Shown: positions 45,956 through 57,200 of the stretch, in pieces
Position numbering within the stretch: position 1 is the stretch's first letter
Layout: each line of letters starts with the position of its first letter
From: Sanghuangporus weigelae
Lineage: Eukaryota; Basidiomycota; Agaricomycetes; Hymenochaetales; Hymenochaetaceae
Assembly: GCA_033182465.1 (NCBI GenBank)
Contig: CP137328.1
Span: forward strand, 806,001 to 870,000
Direction of reading: 5' to 3'
Length of the DNA stretch: 64,000 nucleotides
Notes under the pieces: model-generated
The model's database searches: none
Told to the model about the DNA's origin: nothing
What the model saw: only the letters and a program-made list of their open reading frames with translations
Made by a program: the position numbers and the translations under genes

Positions 45956-46129
45956 TCATGCCGAAGTCGATAATACGAATACCTTCGGAACTTAGCGCGG
46001 CAACGGACTATGTATGTACATCCATCCATCCATTCACCCTTCCTTCCATTTCGTTGCTCAGTCTATTCTTAGCCTAGAGTGGTATGGTATGGTATGTATG
46101 AAGCAAGCAAGCAGGCAAGTACAGGGCAG

Positions 46130-46164
46130 GGGCAAGGGCAAGGGCAAGGGCAAGGGCAAGGGCA
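46130..46164 (+). repeat. (GGGCAA)n hexamer repeat
   Basis: Five to six GGGCAA units, shortly after a (GGTAT)n run at about 46079-46096. Confidence 0.85.
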
Positions 46165-47170
46165 ACACGGTAGGGCGATACAGGGCAAGACCGGGACAGG
46201 GCGCTACTTACTACCTGTGAGGCGAGCGAGCAGCGAGGTGCGCGGGTCGGCTGGTTCGTCTGTGTGGTCTCCGTAGCAAGTATGTGAGTATGCAGGTAGG
46301 TGTCTAGGCTCTGTCACTCGATATACGGTACTTCGATGGGTTCATGGCTTTGATTTCCCCGAAGACACGTAGTACTAGCTTGGAACTTCCATGTTCTGCG
46401 TTCCTCGTTAGTGGAGTGGAGGGGTAAAGCGGAAGTGGCCTGATTACTCGCAGTGAGTCTATCTATTTGTTGTCTGTTAGTTAGTTTGGTAGGTAGGGTG
46501 GGTAGGAGATCTTGGAGAGCCGTACCCTGAAATTCGATTCCTAACCTAAGTAAGTAAGATTGAGTTGATTGAATTTGTAGTAAAATACGAGTTTGAACAA
46601 CACGAACTCTCGGAGTCACGGACGGAGTACGTACGACTGTACGAGCCTTTTCCTTCGAGCGAGTGCTGACCTTCGTCCTTGACCTCGACCGTTGAGAATC
46701 ATTCAAGTCCGAGCTCACAAACATACAGGGATACACTTTCCACACATCCTCCGTCCCGCGGCGAGACGTCCGGACGTCCGGACGGCGTTAGCTCCTCCCG
46801 ACGAAACCATCAATATAATACCATTAATTACAGATATGCACAACGTCAATGCAAGTAATGGATGAGAATGGTATAGCCACGGTCGGCCACACGAATTCCG
46901 ATATGTATGTATATATTTTGTATATATATGCAAGAGCGGGTGTGAGTAATGAGTAATAGCGATAACAATAGTAGTAAATGGTAATATCATGTCCCCATCC
47001 CTTCCGTAAGTATTCGTATTCGTATTTGTATTCATATCCGTATTTCAAGCAGAACAGAATAGGAACGCTTCGGAAGCAAAGATCACACTGTATAGTGTGT
47101 GTAGGGTGTGGTATTTTTTGATATGCATGGAAGCGATAACCCAGAGGCGCGGAAGGTTCGGAAAAAGGAT

Positions 47171-47197
47171 CGGAGGTACGGAGGTACGGAGGTACGG
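47171..47197 (+). repeat. (CGGAGGTA)n octamer repeat
   Basis: Three consecutive units of CGGAGGTA. Confidence 0.8.
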
Positions 47198-47363
47198 TAT
47201 AGAGGGGGATCGTATTTCGGAGTGTGCTGGGGAATATGAGTGGAAGGGAAGACGGGGACAGGGGTCGGATCAAAGTAGACGTAGAGAAGGCTGGGCCAGA
47301 CCAGGGCAGACGGATCGAAGAATCATCGTACATACGACGAAATGACTAGGAGGATGACTAGGA

Positions 47364-47402
47364 GGCGGTGGCGGCGGCGGCGGCGGCGGCGGCGGTGGTG
47401 GT
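47364..47402 (+). repeat. (GGC)n trinucleotide repeat
   Basis: About 13 GGC/GGT units. Open frames here read poly-Ala or poly-Pro and are artefacts of the repeat. Confidence 0.85.
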
Positions 47403-48846
47403 AGGATCGTATCCGGATCCATATTCCGGATCCGTGTTCGTGTTCGCCGACGCACCACGCAAACGCACACGCAAACGCCATCATTCGTTCTCTTGGCTCG
47501 AACACGAGAGGACCGTGGCTATAGGATTAGGATGGGATGCCGGGTTCGTCGGGTTGGAGACCAGACCAGACCAGACCAGAACATCGAGCGAATAACCACG
47601 ACGAGTTCGATGCCGTCAGGAGACCGAAAGGTCCGACTGGACGAGTTCGGAGTCAAGGAAACGCGTTTTTTGAAAGAAAAAATATGTGCGTATATGGTTA
47701 CTTACTTACTTATTTAAACGTCGGGTACAAGTTGTGTATGTGGAGAGCTGAGTAAGAGGAGAAACGGTGAACATACGGCGTTAATAGGTTCCGCGTATAC
47801 GGCGAGCGGAGATGAAAGTATCATTCGCCGAGCCCGTTCTGAATCGAATATCGAATATCGAATTGACCTGCTGCATAGCATAGGATATTTAGACGTGGTA
47901 GATCGATCGGTTGAATGAGTCAAGAAGGAAAGAGCCTGAAATTAGATTTGGAAGATGCAACAGATGTTGGCGAGAATCCAGTCAGGCTGGCGGCCGTCGG
48001 CATGGCAAGTAGGCGTAGGGATTTGGTAGATGTGGTGGAAAGGGATATAGCATTTAGCGTTCGTTTGTGTGCAATCCTGATATCGTCGGCGTTATTCAGA
48101 TACGAATGAGGAAATGAAGAGCAGAAGCAGAGCACCGCGCTCTTTGGGGAAGAAGCGTAAGGAAAGGAAAGAAAGCACGAGTTGTACGAGCCTACACGCG
48201 AGGAGGAACGCGGGAGATGCGGGAGCGGCGGCGGCGATGAGCTTACCGAGGGAGTCGATCCATCCAGAACGATCGAGGAGAGAGCATCGTGGCGAGAGTA
48301 TTCAAATCAAATAGCAGGCTATCGAGACGAGAAAGAGGAAGATAATTCCAGAAGTAGGTGGAGACTGTGGGCGTTGAACGGCAGCGGCAGTCATCTTCAT
48401 TGGCTCGTGCTCCTTCTCATCACGCACATTTCAAACTGGATGGCGCGACGCACCTCGACGGTGTCGGAACACAGTAGGTGCCGCCGAAGCGGAAAGTAGA
48501 GAAGGCGCAATGCGTAAGCACACGCGGCAGGTCGGCATCGGGGACAGGCTCAAGGCGAGTCAAGACGGGCCGACGGCGTCAAGAACGTCGAACGACCACC
48601 TGCAAGTGGGAGGGGGTGCTCGAGACCATAGCGTGACGCATAACAGTCTGTGACATCCCAGGGATTCGCCCTGAGCGAATCGGGTGAGAATCGTTATTGC
48701 TGGTTGCGACCCCCGGATACCCTGGACCCAAGAAGAAGCGAGCCACGCGGTTCAGGGTTCGTGCGCTTATTCACTGTTCAGATCTGCAGATTCATTTGTT
48801 TGTGTGTGTTTGTGTGATGCTGGTAAGCATATAATGTAATATATAT

Positions 48847-48873
48847 CCCGTGTCCCGTGTCCCGTGTCCCGTA
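48847..48873 (+). repeat. (CCCGTGT)n heptamer repeat
   Basis: Three to four CCCGTGT units about 200 bp before the zinc-finger gene start. Confidence 0.8.
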
Positions 48874-49068
48874 TCCGAATCCGTATCCCGACGCGACATT
48901 TAACGCAGGTCGAGTGCCACTTACTTCTTGTCCACAACCACGTCCACAACCAGCGTCGTTGCTGCGGGCTCGGCGTCGCAGTCGGCATCGGTGATCACAG
49001 CGATCACGAACTCTACTTATACTCTCTCAGACGTGCACCACCCAACTCTCCAACAACAGTGGCCCACA

Positions 49069-52000
49069 ATGGCAGCTGCTGCAACCTCATCCCAGCCAAT
49101 CTCAATCATATCGAGAGACCCACAACGCTCAGCCAATGACAACCTCAACATCCCGTCTCTTCATTTCGCTGGCTCGCCCATGAACACCTCGTCCTCATCG
49201 TCCTTCCTCGCTCATCCTTCACACCTCGCAAACCCGCGTTATGCGGGCACTTCGCCCCGCAGCGCAGAGAGCAGCACATCCTGGTCTATCCACCCGGGTC
49301 CCTTGTTCGTTTCTGCGGGCTCCCTGGGCTCGACCTCTGGCAGCCTCGGCGCCAACAGCATAAGCGGGAGTGCTGGGAGCTTTAGAAATAGGATGTACCC
49401 TGGTCCGGGTTGCTCGCCCGCCTCGGTGTTGAACCCCCTTGAGTGAGTGTTATTCATTACAAATGCAGATGATAGTGGCTCATGCCTGAATGCGCCTTTT
49501 CGTAGACCGGAATTCAAGTTCCGCGGTATCGTCGGCTCGTTGGAGAGTGATCATGGCTCCCTCATCGATGCTCATATGGCTCAACGAGAGGTCGAGCAGG
49601 TCAGTAGTGCCCCGTCCAGTATTCTCAACTCCTCGGATTTTTTGTATTTGATTTGAAATTGTATGCTAATATTTTTTTGTGATTCCCGCAGTTCCGAGAT
49701 TTCACCTGCTGCGGTCTCTCTCTACGTGATCTTCACGCGCTGGTTGAGCACTTCGAGTCCCATCATGTCCACGTCGTCGACCCGACACAGCCGCTCCCAC
49801 ACCCCCATCCTCAAAGCGCATTTGAGTACACGCCCATCCCCATGTACCCTGGTGATCCTGGGTACGGAAAAAGTGGCGGTTCTGTAAATGGAACTGCGAC
49901 GGGTTCGGGGTCGGCGTCTTCAGATATCCCGACGAGCACAGACTCCTCGCTCGCCGGCGCATTAGGTCCGTCATCGTTGACTACGGCTCCATCAAATGAC
50001 ACTGCCAATCCGACAGGCAGTGCTTCTTCAGGGTTCGACCTTGATGACATCGACATGGAGATGGACCCAGAACCCGAGCACGACGAACCGGCGACCTCGC
50101 CCGCGCCCTCCGCCTCCTCTTCCTCGAACCACTCCTGCAACTCCAACCCTAACTCTTCCTCAAACCGTTCGAGCCCTCTTGGCGGCGGCGCAGGCCCGCT
50201 TCCGCTCACGCAACCTCAGCGATTTGCGAATGCGAATGGGGGAATACCCAATGGGACGAGGAGTAGCGTGAGCAGTCCGCCTGATACGCCCCTTTTGACG
50301 ACCCCTGTCTCGCCGTATGCGACCGCATCGGCGACGCAGACGACTTTCCCTTGGGCTTCTGGTGTACAGGGGCAGGGACAGGACGGTCTCGTCGGTCTCG
50401 CTTCAAACATTCAGTCTCAGCAGGGCCAGGTGCAGGTCCCCGCTGGCCCCCCTGCTTTCGATAATGTTACCCTACCGGCGAAGCATATCCACGGTGGCAA
50501 TGGGATATTCGCGCACCCTTATGCGAATGCATCGTCCGCGCGCCGACACTATACGCACCCACTGTCGCCTTTGAGCAGCGCGTCCACATCAGCGGCGACT
50601 TCGCCTGCATCGGCTTCTTCGTCCTCCACGTTCGCCTTCGGGAATCAGTCACAGCAACAGCGTACAGGTCTGCACCATACACAGTCTCTCTATGCTCTCC
50701 GATTGGCGCGGCACGTTGCGGAGCAGCGGGAGCGAGAACGAGAAGATCTAATGAAGCGGGCTTTGAATGGATACGCAGGGTACGAAGATTATTCTCGTGG
50801 ATTCCCTGGCGCGAGTTCGATGGATACCATCGATGGTGGAATAGCTGGAGCTGGTGGAGTTCAATGTACAGCGACAGGATTGGCTAGCGTAGGAGGGATG
50901 GGACGGATGAGTGTTGGCCCGACGGAAACTGCCATCCATCCGGGACTGCTCTTCGGCAATGGCAACGCGAATGCGAACGGAGATGCGGGTACAATGATGA
51001 ACGGAGGGGTGAAGACTGAGCCGGGTACGGCGCGCACGACTCCTGCGCAGTCGCGTTCTGGATCGCCGTCCTCTCCGTCCTCTGTATTCGCTTCTGCCTC
51101 AGCTAGCTCGACGTTGGCTTCGACCTCGACTTCGACTGCTGTTTCTACGCCGGGTACTTCCACACCATCGTCGACGGTGCGCAAGGCTCCATCGGCTGGC
51201 TCGTCGGCATCGTCATCATCTTCAATACTTCCCCGCTCGACGTCCTCTCTCCTCCTGTCCAAGCCATTCAAATGTCCCACGCTCGGTTGCACGAAGTCGT
51301 ATAAACAAGCCAACGGGCTGAAGTATCACGTCACGCACGGACAATGCTCCTTCACGCCCCCGCCCGAGCTCTCCTCCATCTCTGAGCTCGGGCTGAGCAT
51401 CGGCGTCCATCTGAAGCTCGGGCCTATGGGTCTCGAGGGGCTGGAGAACATGTCGGAGGCAGAGCGGAGGGAGGCGGAGAAGGAGGCTGAGAGGCGGTTG
51501 AGACCTTTTTGCTGTCAAGTGAAGCCCTGCACGCGGCGGTATAAGAACATGAATGGCTTGAGGTATCATTACCAGCACTCGGGCGAGCATGGGATGATTG
51601 GGCTGCGGATGCTAGCAAGTGGGAGGCACGATGCGACGAGGGAACAGAGCGCAGAACGAAGCGATGAGGAGGTGGAGGGAGGCGATGGGGAAGGCGGGGA
51701 CGCCGCGGGTGGGGAGCGGGGGAATACCGCGGAGAGAAGGAGCGTCGAGAGGACGGGCAGCGCGGAGCGCGGGAGGCGACGAGAGAGGAAGGAACGTTCG
51801 ATGGGACACGCGGGGCAGACGAGCAGCGCGCCTTCGACGCCTGGTCCTTCGCATTTAACGACGGCAGCAGCAGTCCCGAAGAGCAGCCCGTTCACGACGC
51901 AGGCGTTCCCTGGGTTCGTGCAGCACCTCCAACAGCCGCAGCAGCAGAGTCAGCAGCAACATCAAAGATCACTCAGCGGATCGAGCGGGCAGCAACAGCC

Positions 52001-52262
52001 GCGCTCGCCGCTGAGCCAGGCCTTCTCCGCGCAGACGGCGGCATTCGCGCAGGGTCCATTCGCGAGCATGAACGCGCCTACTAATGGCTTCGTGCACATG
52101 AACGGCGGTACGATGAACGGCATGATGAACGGTATGAACGGCGTGAATGGCGTGAATGCGATGAACCAGTACGCGTTCGCGGTGCAGAGCCAGCCTGCGA
52201 GTGCGTATGCGAGCCCGTGGGGCTCGCGCGCGGGGTCGCCTACCTCCTCTGGTGCTGTGTAG
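49069..52262 (+). CDS. SFP1-like C2H2 zinc-finger transcription factor
   Basis: Predicted nuclear regulator of 1012 aa; yeast Sfp1 controls ribosomal-protein and ribosome-biogenesis genes downstream of nutrient signals. Exons: 49069-49442, 49506-49599 and 49692-52262. The start ATG is MAAAATSSQP; the open frame continues upstream without an ATG. Residues about 125-186 hold PEFKFRGIVGSLESDHGSL and the first finger, FTCCGLSLRDLHALVEHFESHHV, as in fungal Sfp1 homologues. Two further fingers lie near residues 680 (FKCPTLGCTKSYKQANGLKYH) and 760 (CQVKPCTRRYKNMNGLRYHYQH). Between and around them are long Ser/Thr/Ala/Gly-rich low-complexity regions, a charged Arg/Glu stretch, and Gln-rich and Asn/Met/Gly-rich tails. 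The long region of simple repeats upstream may affect its expression. Assignment to Sfp1 is by finger pattern. Confidence 0.82.
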
Positions 52263-53257
52263 ACCTTGAAAAGAAGCAAAACAAACGACCAAAAGAAAAA
52301 AAAATCGGATCGAGGTTAAGACTCGAGGGTCCGTTATCTCTTCTCTTCTCTCCGCCGCGAGAGAAGAGAGCTGGAAAAAAAGAAAGGAATAAAAGTCGAA
52401 TTAAATAAAGAATAGAGTAAAAGTTATTTTGCTCGTTTTTTCTTATTTTCTTTTCTTTCCTTTCCTTCTGTTCAAGCTGTTATCCCTTACTTACTTACCG
52501 TCCTCCCGTCCCTCGGTTGTCTGTAAATGTAAATACTTACATACTTAATTCCTCTCCCTCCCTCCCTCCTTCCTTCCTTACTTTCTTCTTTCCTGTTTGT
52601 ATCACGTCCTTCTAGTTTTCCTCCCTCCGTATACTAATTCCCGACTCGGAATTTCTCGTGTATCCCTTGATCTTGCTTACTTGGTTACTATCCATCCATC
52701 ACTCCATCCCCCCTCTCCCCCCCTCTCCAAGAGTATCGTCCTTCCCTTCATCATAGAGTCACTCTACGGTATAAAATTTCTTACTACTTACTCTGTTCCT
52801 CTTTGTTTTTTTACCTACTTGTTCTTACTTACTGAAGTTGCTTACCTACTCGCATGCTTTCTTACTGAGTTACTTTATCCAGATATGTATGTTATTCCAG
52901 AGTTTGTTTTTTTTCGTAAGGAAGGATCAATCTTGGTGTGTTTGAGTGTGAGTGAATTTTTATTGGTACGTACGGAATTTGCGAGTGGGAGTAGTCTGAA
53001 GACGCAGCGAAATATAACAACATGGAACAGCGGATTGTATAGTATAACGGACTGCACCAGCGGATTGTATTCTTTCGATCCCGATCGAATGACTGACGTT
53101 CGTTCATACCATTATACAAAAGCAAACAGAGCTATTTATCCATCGGCACACGTCTACATCTTTCTTCTTCATTTACATTTTTTTTTACATATACGTACGT
53201 TACACATTACAACAAGCGGGACTAAGAAGGCTAGGAACAAGGACTCTAGACCCTAGA
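52263..53257. other. 3' region with long pyrimidine-rich tract
   Basis: Between about 52430 and 52880 the plus strand is strongly C/T-rich (runs of CTTTCC, CCCTCC, TTACT), probably in the 3' UTR or intergenic region between convergent genes. Open frames here are low-complexity and not supported. Confidence 0.5.
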
Positions 53258-54226
53258 CTAGAGCTGCGCGAGAATGACATCCGCCTTCGTGACTGTGATC
53301 TCCGGCGGGACCTGCTCGACCGCGACGTGCGTGACTTTGCCGTTGTCGGCGACGACGACGAAGCGCTGCGTGAGAGTGCAGAGTACAGTGAAGAATGAAA
53401 AAAAATTAGAGTTAAGAGTAAGTTAGTTGATTAATTGATATTTTAGAGTATCATTCACAGGGAGAGAAGAGAGGGCCGGGGGGGGGGGGATTGGATCGTT
53501 GTTTGTGAACGAAATTACATACCTTGGAGCGCGGACCGCCGAGTAGGGGAGATGCGTCGAAGAGCAGGCCGAGCGAGCCTACGAACTCGCCCTTGTCGTC
53601 TGCGATGAACTGGACGCCTGTGCGTTCATACAGTTTGCGTATCACATACGATTACTCTGTTGATTAAGCGACTACTTACGAGTATCCTTTCCCTCGGTTA
53701 ACTTCTCTTTCCACGCTCTATATTTTTAATTCAGTTTTTTTTTTTAAGATCAAGGGAAACATCATGGTGGTGAGAAAGAGATAAACCACGTACTGGACGA
53801 CGAAAGCGTCGTTCACTGCGACGATGTAGATCGCACTGATGCCTTTAGCGAAGAACTCCTCCGCTTTGGACAGGTAGCCCGGCACTTGGCTGCTGCACGA
53901 CGGAGTAAATGCTCCCGGCACACCGACCTGTATTCACATTCAACATTCACAATCACAGCAGTGAACAAGTATCATATATGCTCAGATATTCAGTAAGCAA
54001 ACCAGTAAATTATCAAAAGACTTACGATGATGACCTTCCCAGTCGCAAGTTTCTCACTAATCTCAAGCGACTTGTCTGCGCCGCCGCTCGGCTTGACTTT
54101 CTTGCCCTGGGCTGTCTCCAACAGAGAAGCGCCGATGGCGATTTGCTTTGCGGCGAGAAGGGAGGTTGCTGCTGCGTGTGCTGCTTGCGCTGTCGAGGAG
54201 AGCGTCGAGCTGAGGATCGAAGACAT
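53258..54226 (-). CDS. Peroxiredoxin, PRX5 / PMP20 type
   Basis: Thiol peroxidase that reduces hydrogen peroxide and alkyl peroxides, using glutathione or thioredoxin; family members include PMP20 and several fungal allergens. Exons: 54226-54026, 53927-53794, 53717-53680, 53617-53523 and 53365-53258, 191 aa. The active site is VGVPGAFTPSCSSQVPGY, with the peroxidatic cysteine at about residue 78. Other family blocks: IYIVAVNDAFVVQ, AWKEKL, FIADDKGEFVGSLGLLFDASP and RFVVVADNGKVTHVAVE. The N-terminus is Ala/Ser-rich and longer than usual, possibly a targeting extension. The C-terminus is A-Q-L, one residue away from a peroxisomal SKL/AKL-type signal, so location is uncertain. Intron 4 contains a run of C on the coding strand. 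Confidence 0.9.
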
Positions 54227-57200
54227 ATTCTATATATTTTCTCTTAGATTTGGATTGAGTTGTGCTTGGTTGGTGGTGATGGCTTGAGAGAAAGGTGTTG
54301 GATAAGTGGATTACGACTGGTCAATGGTAAGCAGTAGATGGGAATTATAAATGACGTCATTTAAAATTCAATCCCTCGTCAATTTCTGATGTCCAATCAA
54401 AACACAGTAAGTACATAAATACACAGAAAATGCATGCAATAAATCCATCCGTCCGCGACGCGCGACGACAAAGCTATGACAAAGAAATTCGCAAAAACCG
54501 ATTTCCCGTGATGATTCATCCCTCCCCTCCCCTTTTCTCCCTCGATCCAGATCGAATATGTAACAACATTCCCCGAATCGAGTATCGAAATATCTACGTC
54601 CGTCGATCTCGCGTGTCTCGCGCCGATCAGCGATCAGGACCTTTTTTCATCCATCCGGAGTCATCCGAAAAATAGAGCACGCGGACTCGGACCTACTCGG
54701 ACCCGCTCGGCTGTTCCCGTTCTGCCGATAGTCGCTGCGTCACCACTGTGTAAAGTCCATTCCCCAGTCCTCATTTATTCAATTCAGTCTCAATTTCAAA
54801 CGCGTTGCTGGATAGTGGCTTGGGCCTTTGAAGAGGGGATCGACACATCGGTCAATGCTCACCACCGATGCGAGTTCCATGTGATTCTCATGCAGGCTTT
54901 TACGACAATGAGCCTTTAAGTCGCAGTCGCAGTCACTCCTATCCATACATACACACTATGAAATGTGAGGCGAAGCGTATGAAACGGGGTAACTGACTCT
55001 CTTATTCATATAATAGAATGTTGACATGGGTTACGATATTTTCTTATGTGTTTCTGGTTCTATAGAACTGAATGAAATGGCGTTGGGATGCTGTGCTCCA
55101 AGACGGCCACCCGGAGACATGGAGTCATGTTCACCGAGGGTTCGTCAGTGCATAACGCAACGCAACACAACATGAATGATTAAAATGAACACAAGAGAGA
55201 CCCAGAGGGCTCCGGCACCTCCCGAGAAGACGTAGAGTAGACGACGAAGAGGCCGGTGGCCGCTCCGGGTTGCGCGTCACATTTCACCTCCTTCCTCTAA
55301 ACGACACACACAGCCATAAACAGCACCGTGCGCGTCATTTGCTCGTGGACTGACTTCAGAGTCTGGTCTCTACATATGGCTAGGCGAGGGTCGTTCGGCA
55401 CTTTACGAATTCCATATTTTACCCAAGTAAATCCGTCTCATCCATTCCAATCTGCCAGTTTCTATTAATTCGATACAATGATCGTATACGCTTCACCGGG
55501 ACGCGCAAGCTCTTTCGCCCTTAATACCAATACCAATAATGCTACCTATATATGCTGCTAGCGGTTTCTAATCTGATATATCTTTACAACCATTTCAATT
55601 TGAATGAATCTATCCACTACCCAATCCATCAACGCTTAGCTTTATTCTCCATCTGATGTAGTTTCTGTCTGTTTGCCTATCTGTGCTCATCCCTCTTATC
55701 GTCGTTTTCTTGGTGACTCTCGTAGTATTCATACTTCCACGTTCGGTATTTTATGCTTTTAGTATTACAGTATGTATTATACATACATATTCTCCAGTAT
55801 CGAGCCATCCGGGACTTCCTTCTCCCCGCAAGTCCAGGTCTAAATTCATCCCGCTCCCGCCTACTGGTCACTGTACAGAGTTCGAACAACAGAAGAAGAC
55901 CATCTATCAAACCAATTGTTCAAGAGAAGGTATGTACATCTGGGATCCTGGCGCTTCTATACGCGTATCGGTTTTCTGCGTGAGCGCATAACTATAAATA
56001 TTGAATATGCTAATTGCTTTACATATACATAGAAGCTTTTTCTAATCATGTGCCGCCAAAGTTATCGTATTCACCCCCCTCAATCAAACGGAGGTTGTAC
56101 TAGCTCCTTTGATCAATCCGCCTTCTCTTTTCAAAGGTGTTCGCACTCGCACTGATACATGCATATGCAATACGCCAAGGTATTTGAACAGCAGTGTGCT
56201 TGCAAACAGATTCTCACAAAAGTAACTCAATCAATCAAGGTTCACCGGTGACCATTGACCGTGACCGGCTGACTGGTGCTGTACTGACTACATCCGCTCC
56301 CGCTCTGCTAATACCTCCGTCGTCGCCATCACCAATCGAGAGCAAGCTAATTACTAAGTAGAGTAAGGTACTCCGCTCCGCATCCGTGCGCAGGTTCTCT
56401 CCGGATGTCAGCTGCAAAAGGTTGTTCCATCATACGTGAATCATAACGTAACAAGCAGTTATAGTTTATGGTTACGAGGTAGGTCACCCTTCCCTCGGTA
56501 TTTCACCATCTCTCCATCTCTCCAACGCCAGCCTCAGCGTCAGATGGAGAAGAGATGCATCTGAAGGAAGCTTCGTGATCATTGAAAGAACTTCTGATGT
56601 ACATTGTGTACATCTCTAACATAAGCTTCCACTCTGGTCGGGACAGAGCCCTCTCCGCTCGTCCATCTGCCCATCCATCCGTCCGTTCATATTTAGAGTA
56701 TCAGCCAACTGCCATCCAACAACACACACAGAGTGTGCCTCATTTCTTGACACTTCCGATTCAAGATCCCGAATGATATCCAAGTTTGGTCCCCAAAGCT
56801 GTGCAAAAGATACATGTACACGCATCATTGGTTGAACGGAAAGGGCCACCGGCCACCGCGGCCTCTCAGCGCTCCGTCTAAAGCACACACCAAATGCGAA
56901 ATGCCAGAACTGACTGCGAAACCTTGGCAATAATGGCGGCGCCCGATACCGAGTATTCTGCGCAGCACGGACCCTTCACAGAATTTAGCTTTTGCGGTTT
57001 ATTGCGTGAGTCGATGCCCACGGTGTTTCCAAAGCTTCATATGATGCATTCCCGTTGACGCAGAATCGGCTCGAACTGAGATAATTGGGCTGCTTCTTCT
57101 CATATTAATCAAAACACGAGTCCATTAACTCACCCTCGGCGTCCTTCGGCATCGCTCAGAACTCTTCTCGACGAACGCCCGGCTACGAATAATAGAGTCA

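Larger units (their letters stand above)
43881..49068. repeat. Simple-repeat-rich island upstream of the SFP1-like gene
   Basis: No gene supported. Many short tandem repeats with different units lie here, listed individually below, together with AT-rich runs. Open frames in this stretch are mostly translations of repeats. The 3' end, up to 49068, is probably the promoter and leader of the zinc-finger gene. Confidence 0.6.

Noticed and set aside
46715-47505. Long minus-strand frames in the microsatellite island
   Set aside because: They are read through tandem repeats (poly-Pro, NTNTNT and YEYKYEYE stretches) and lack domains.
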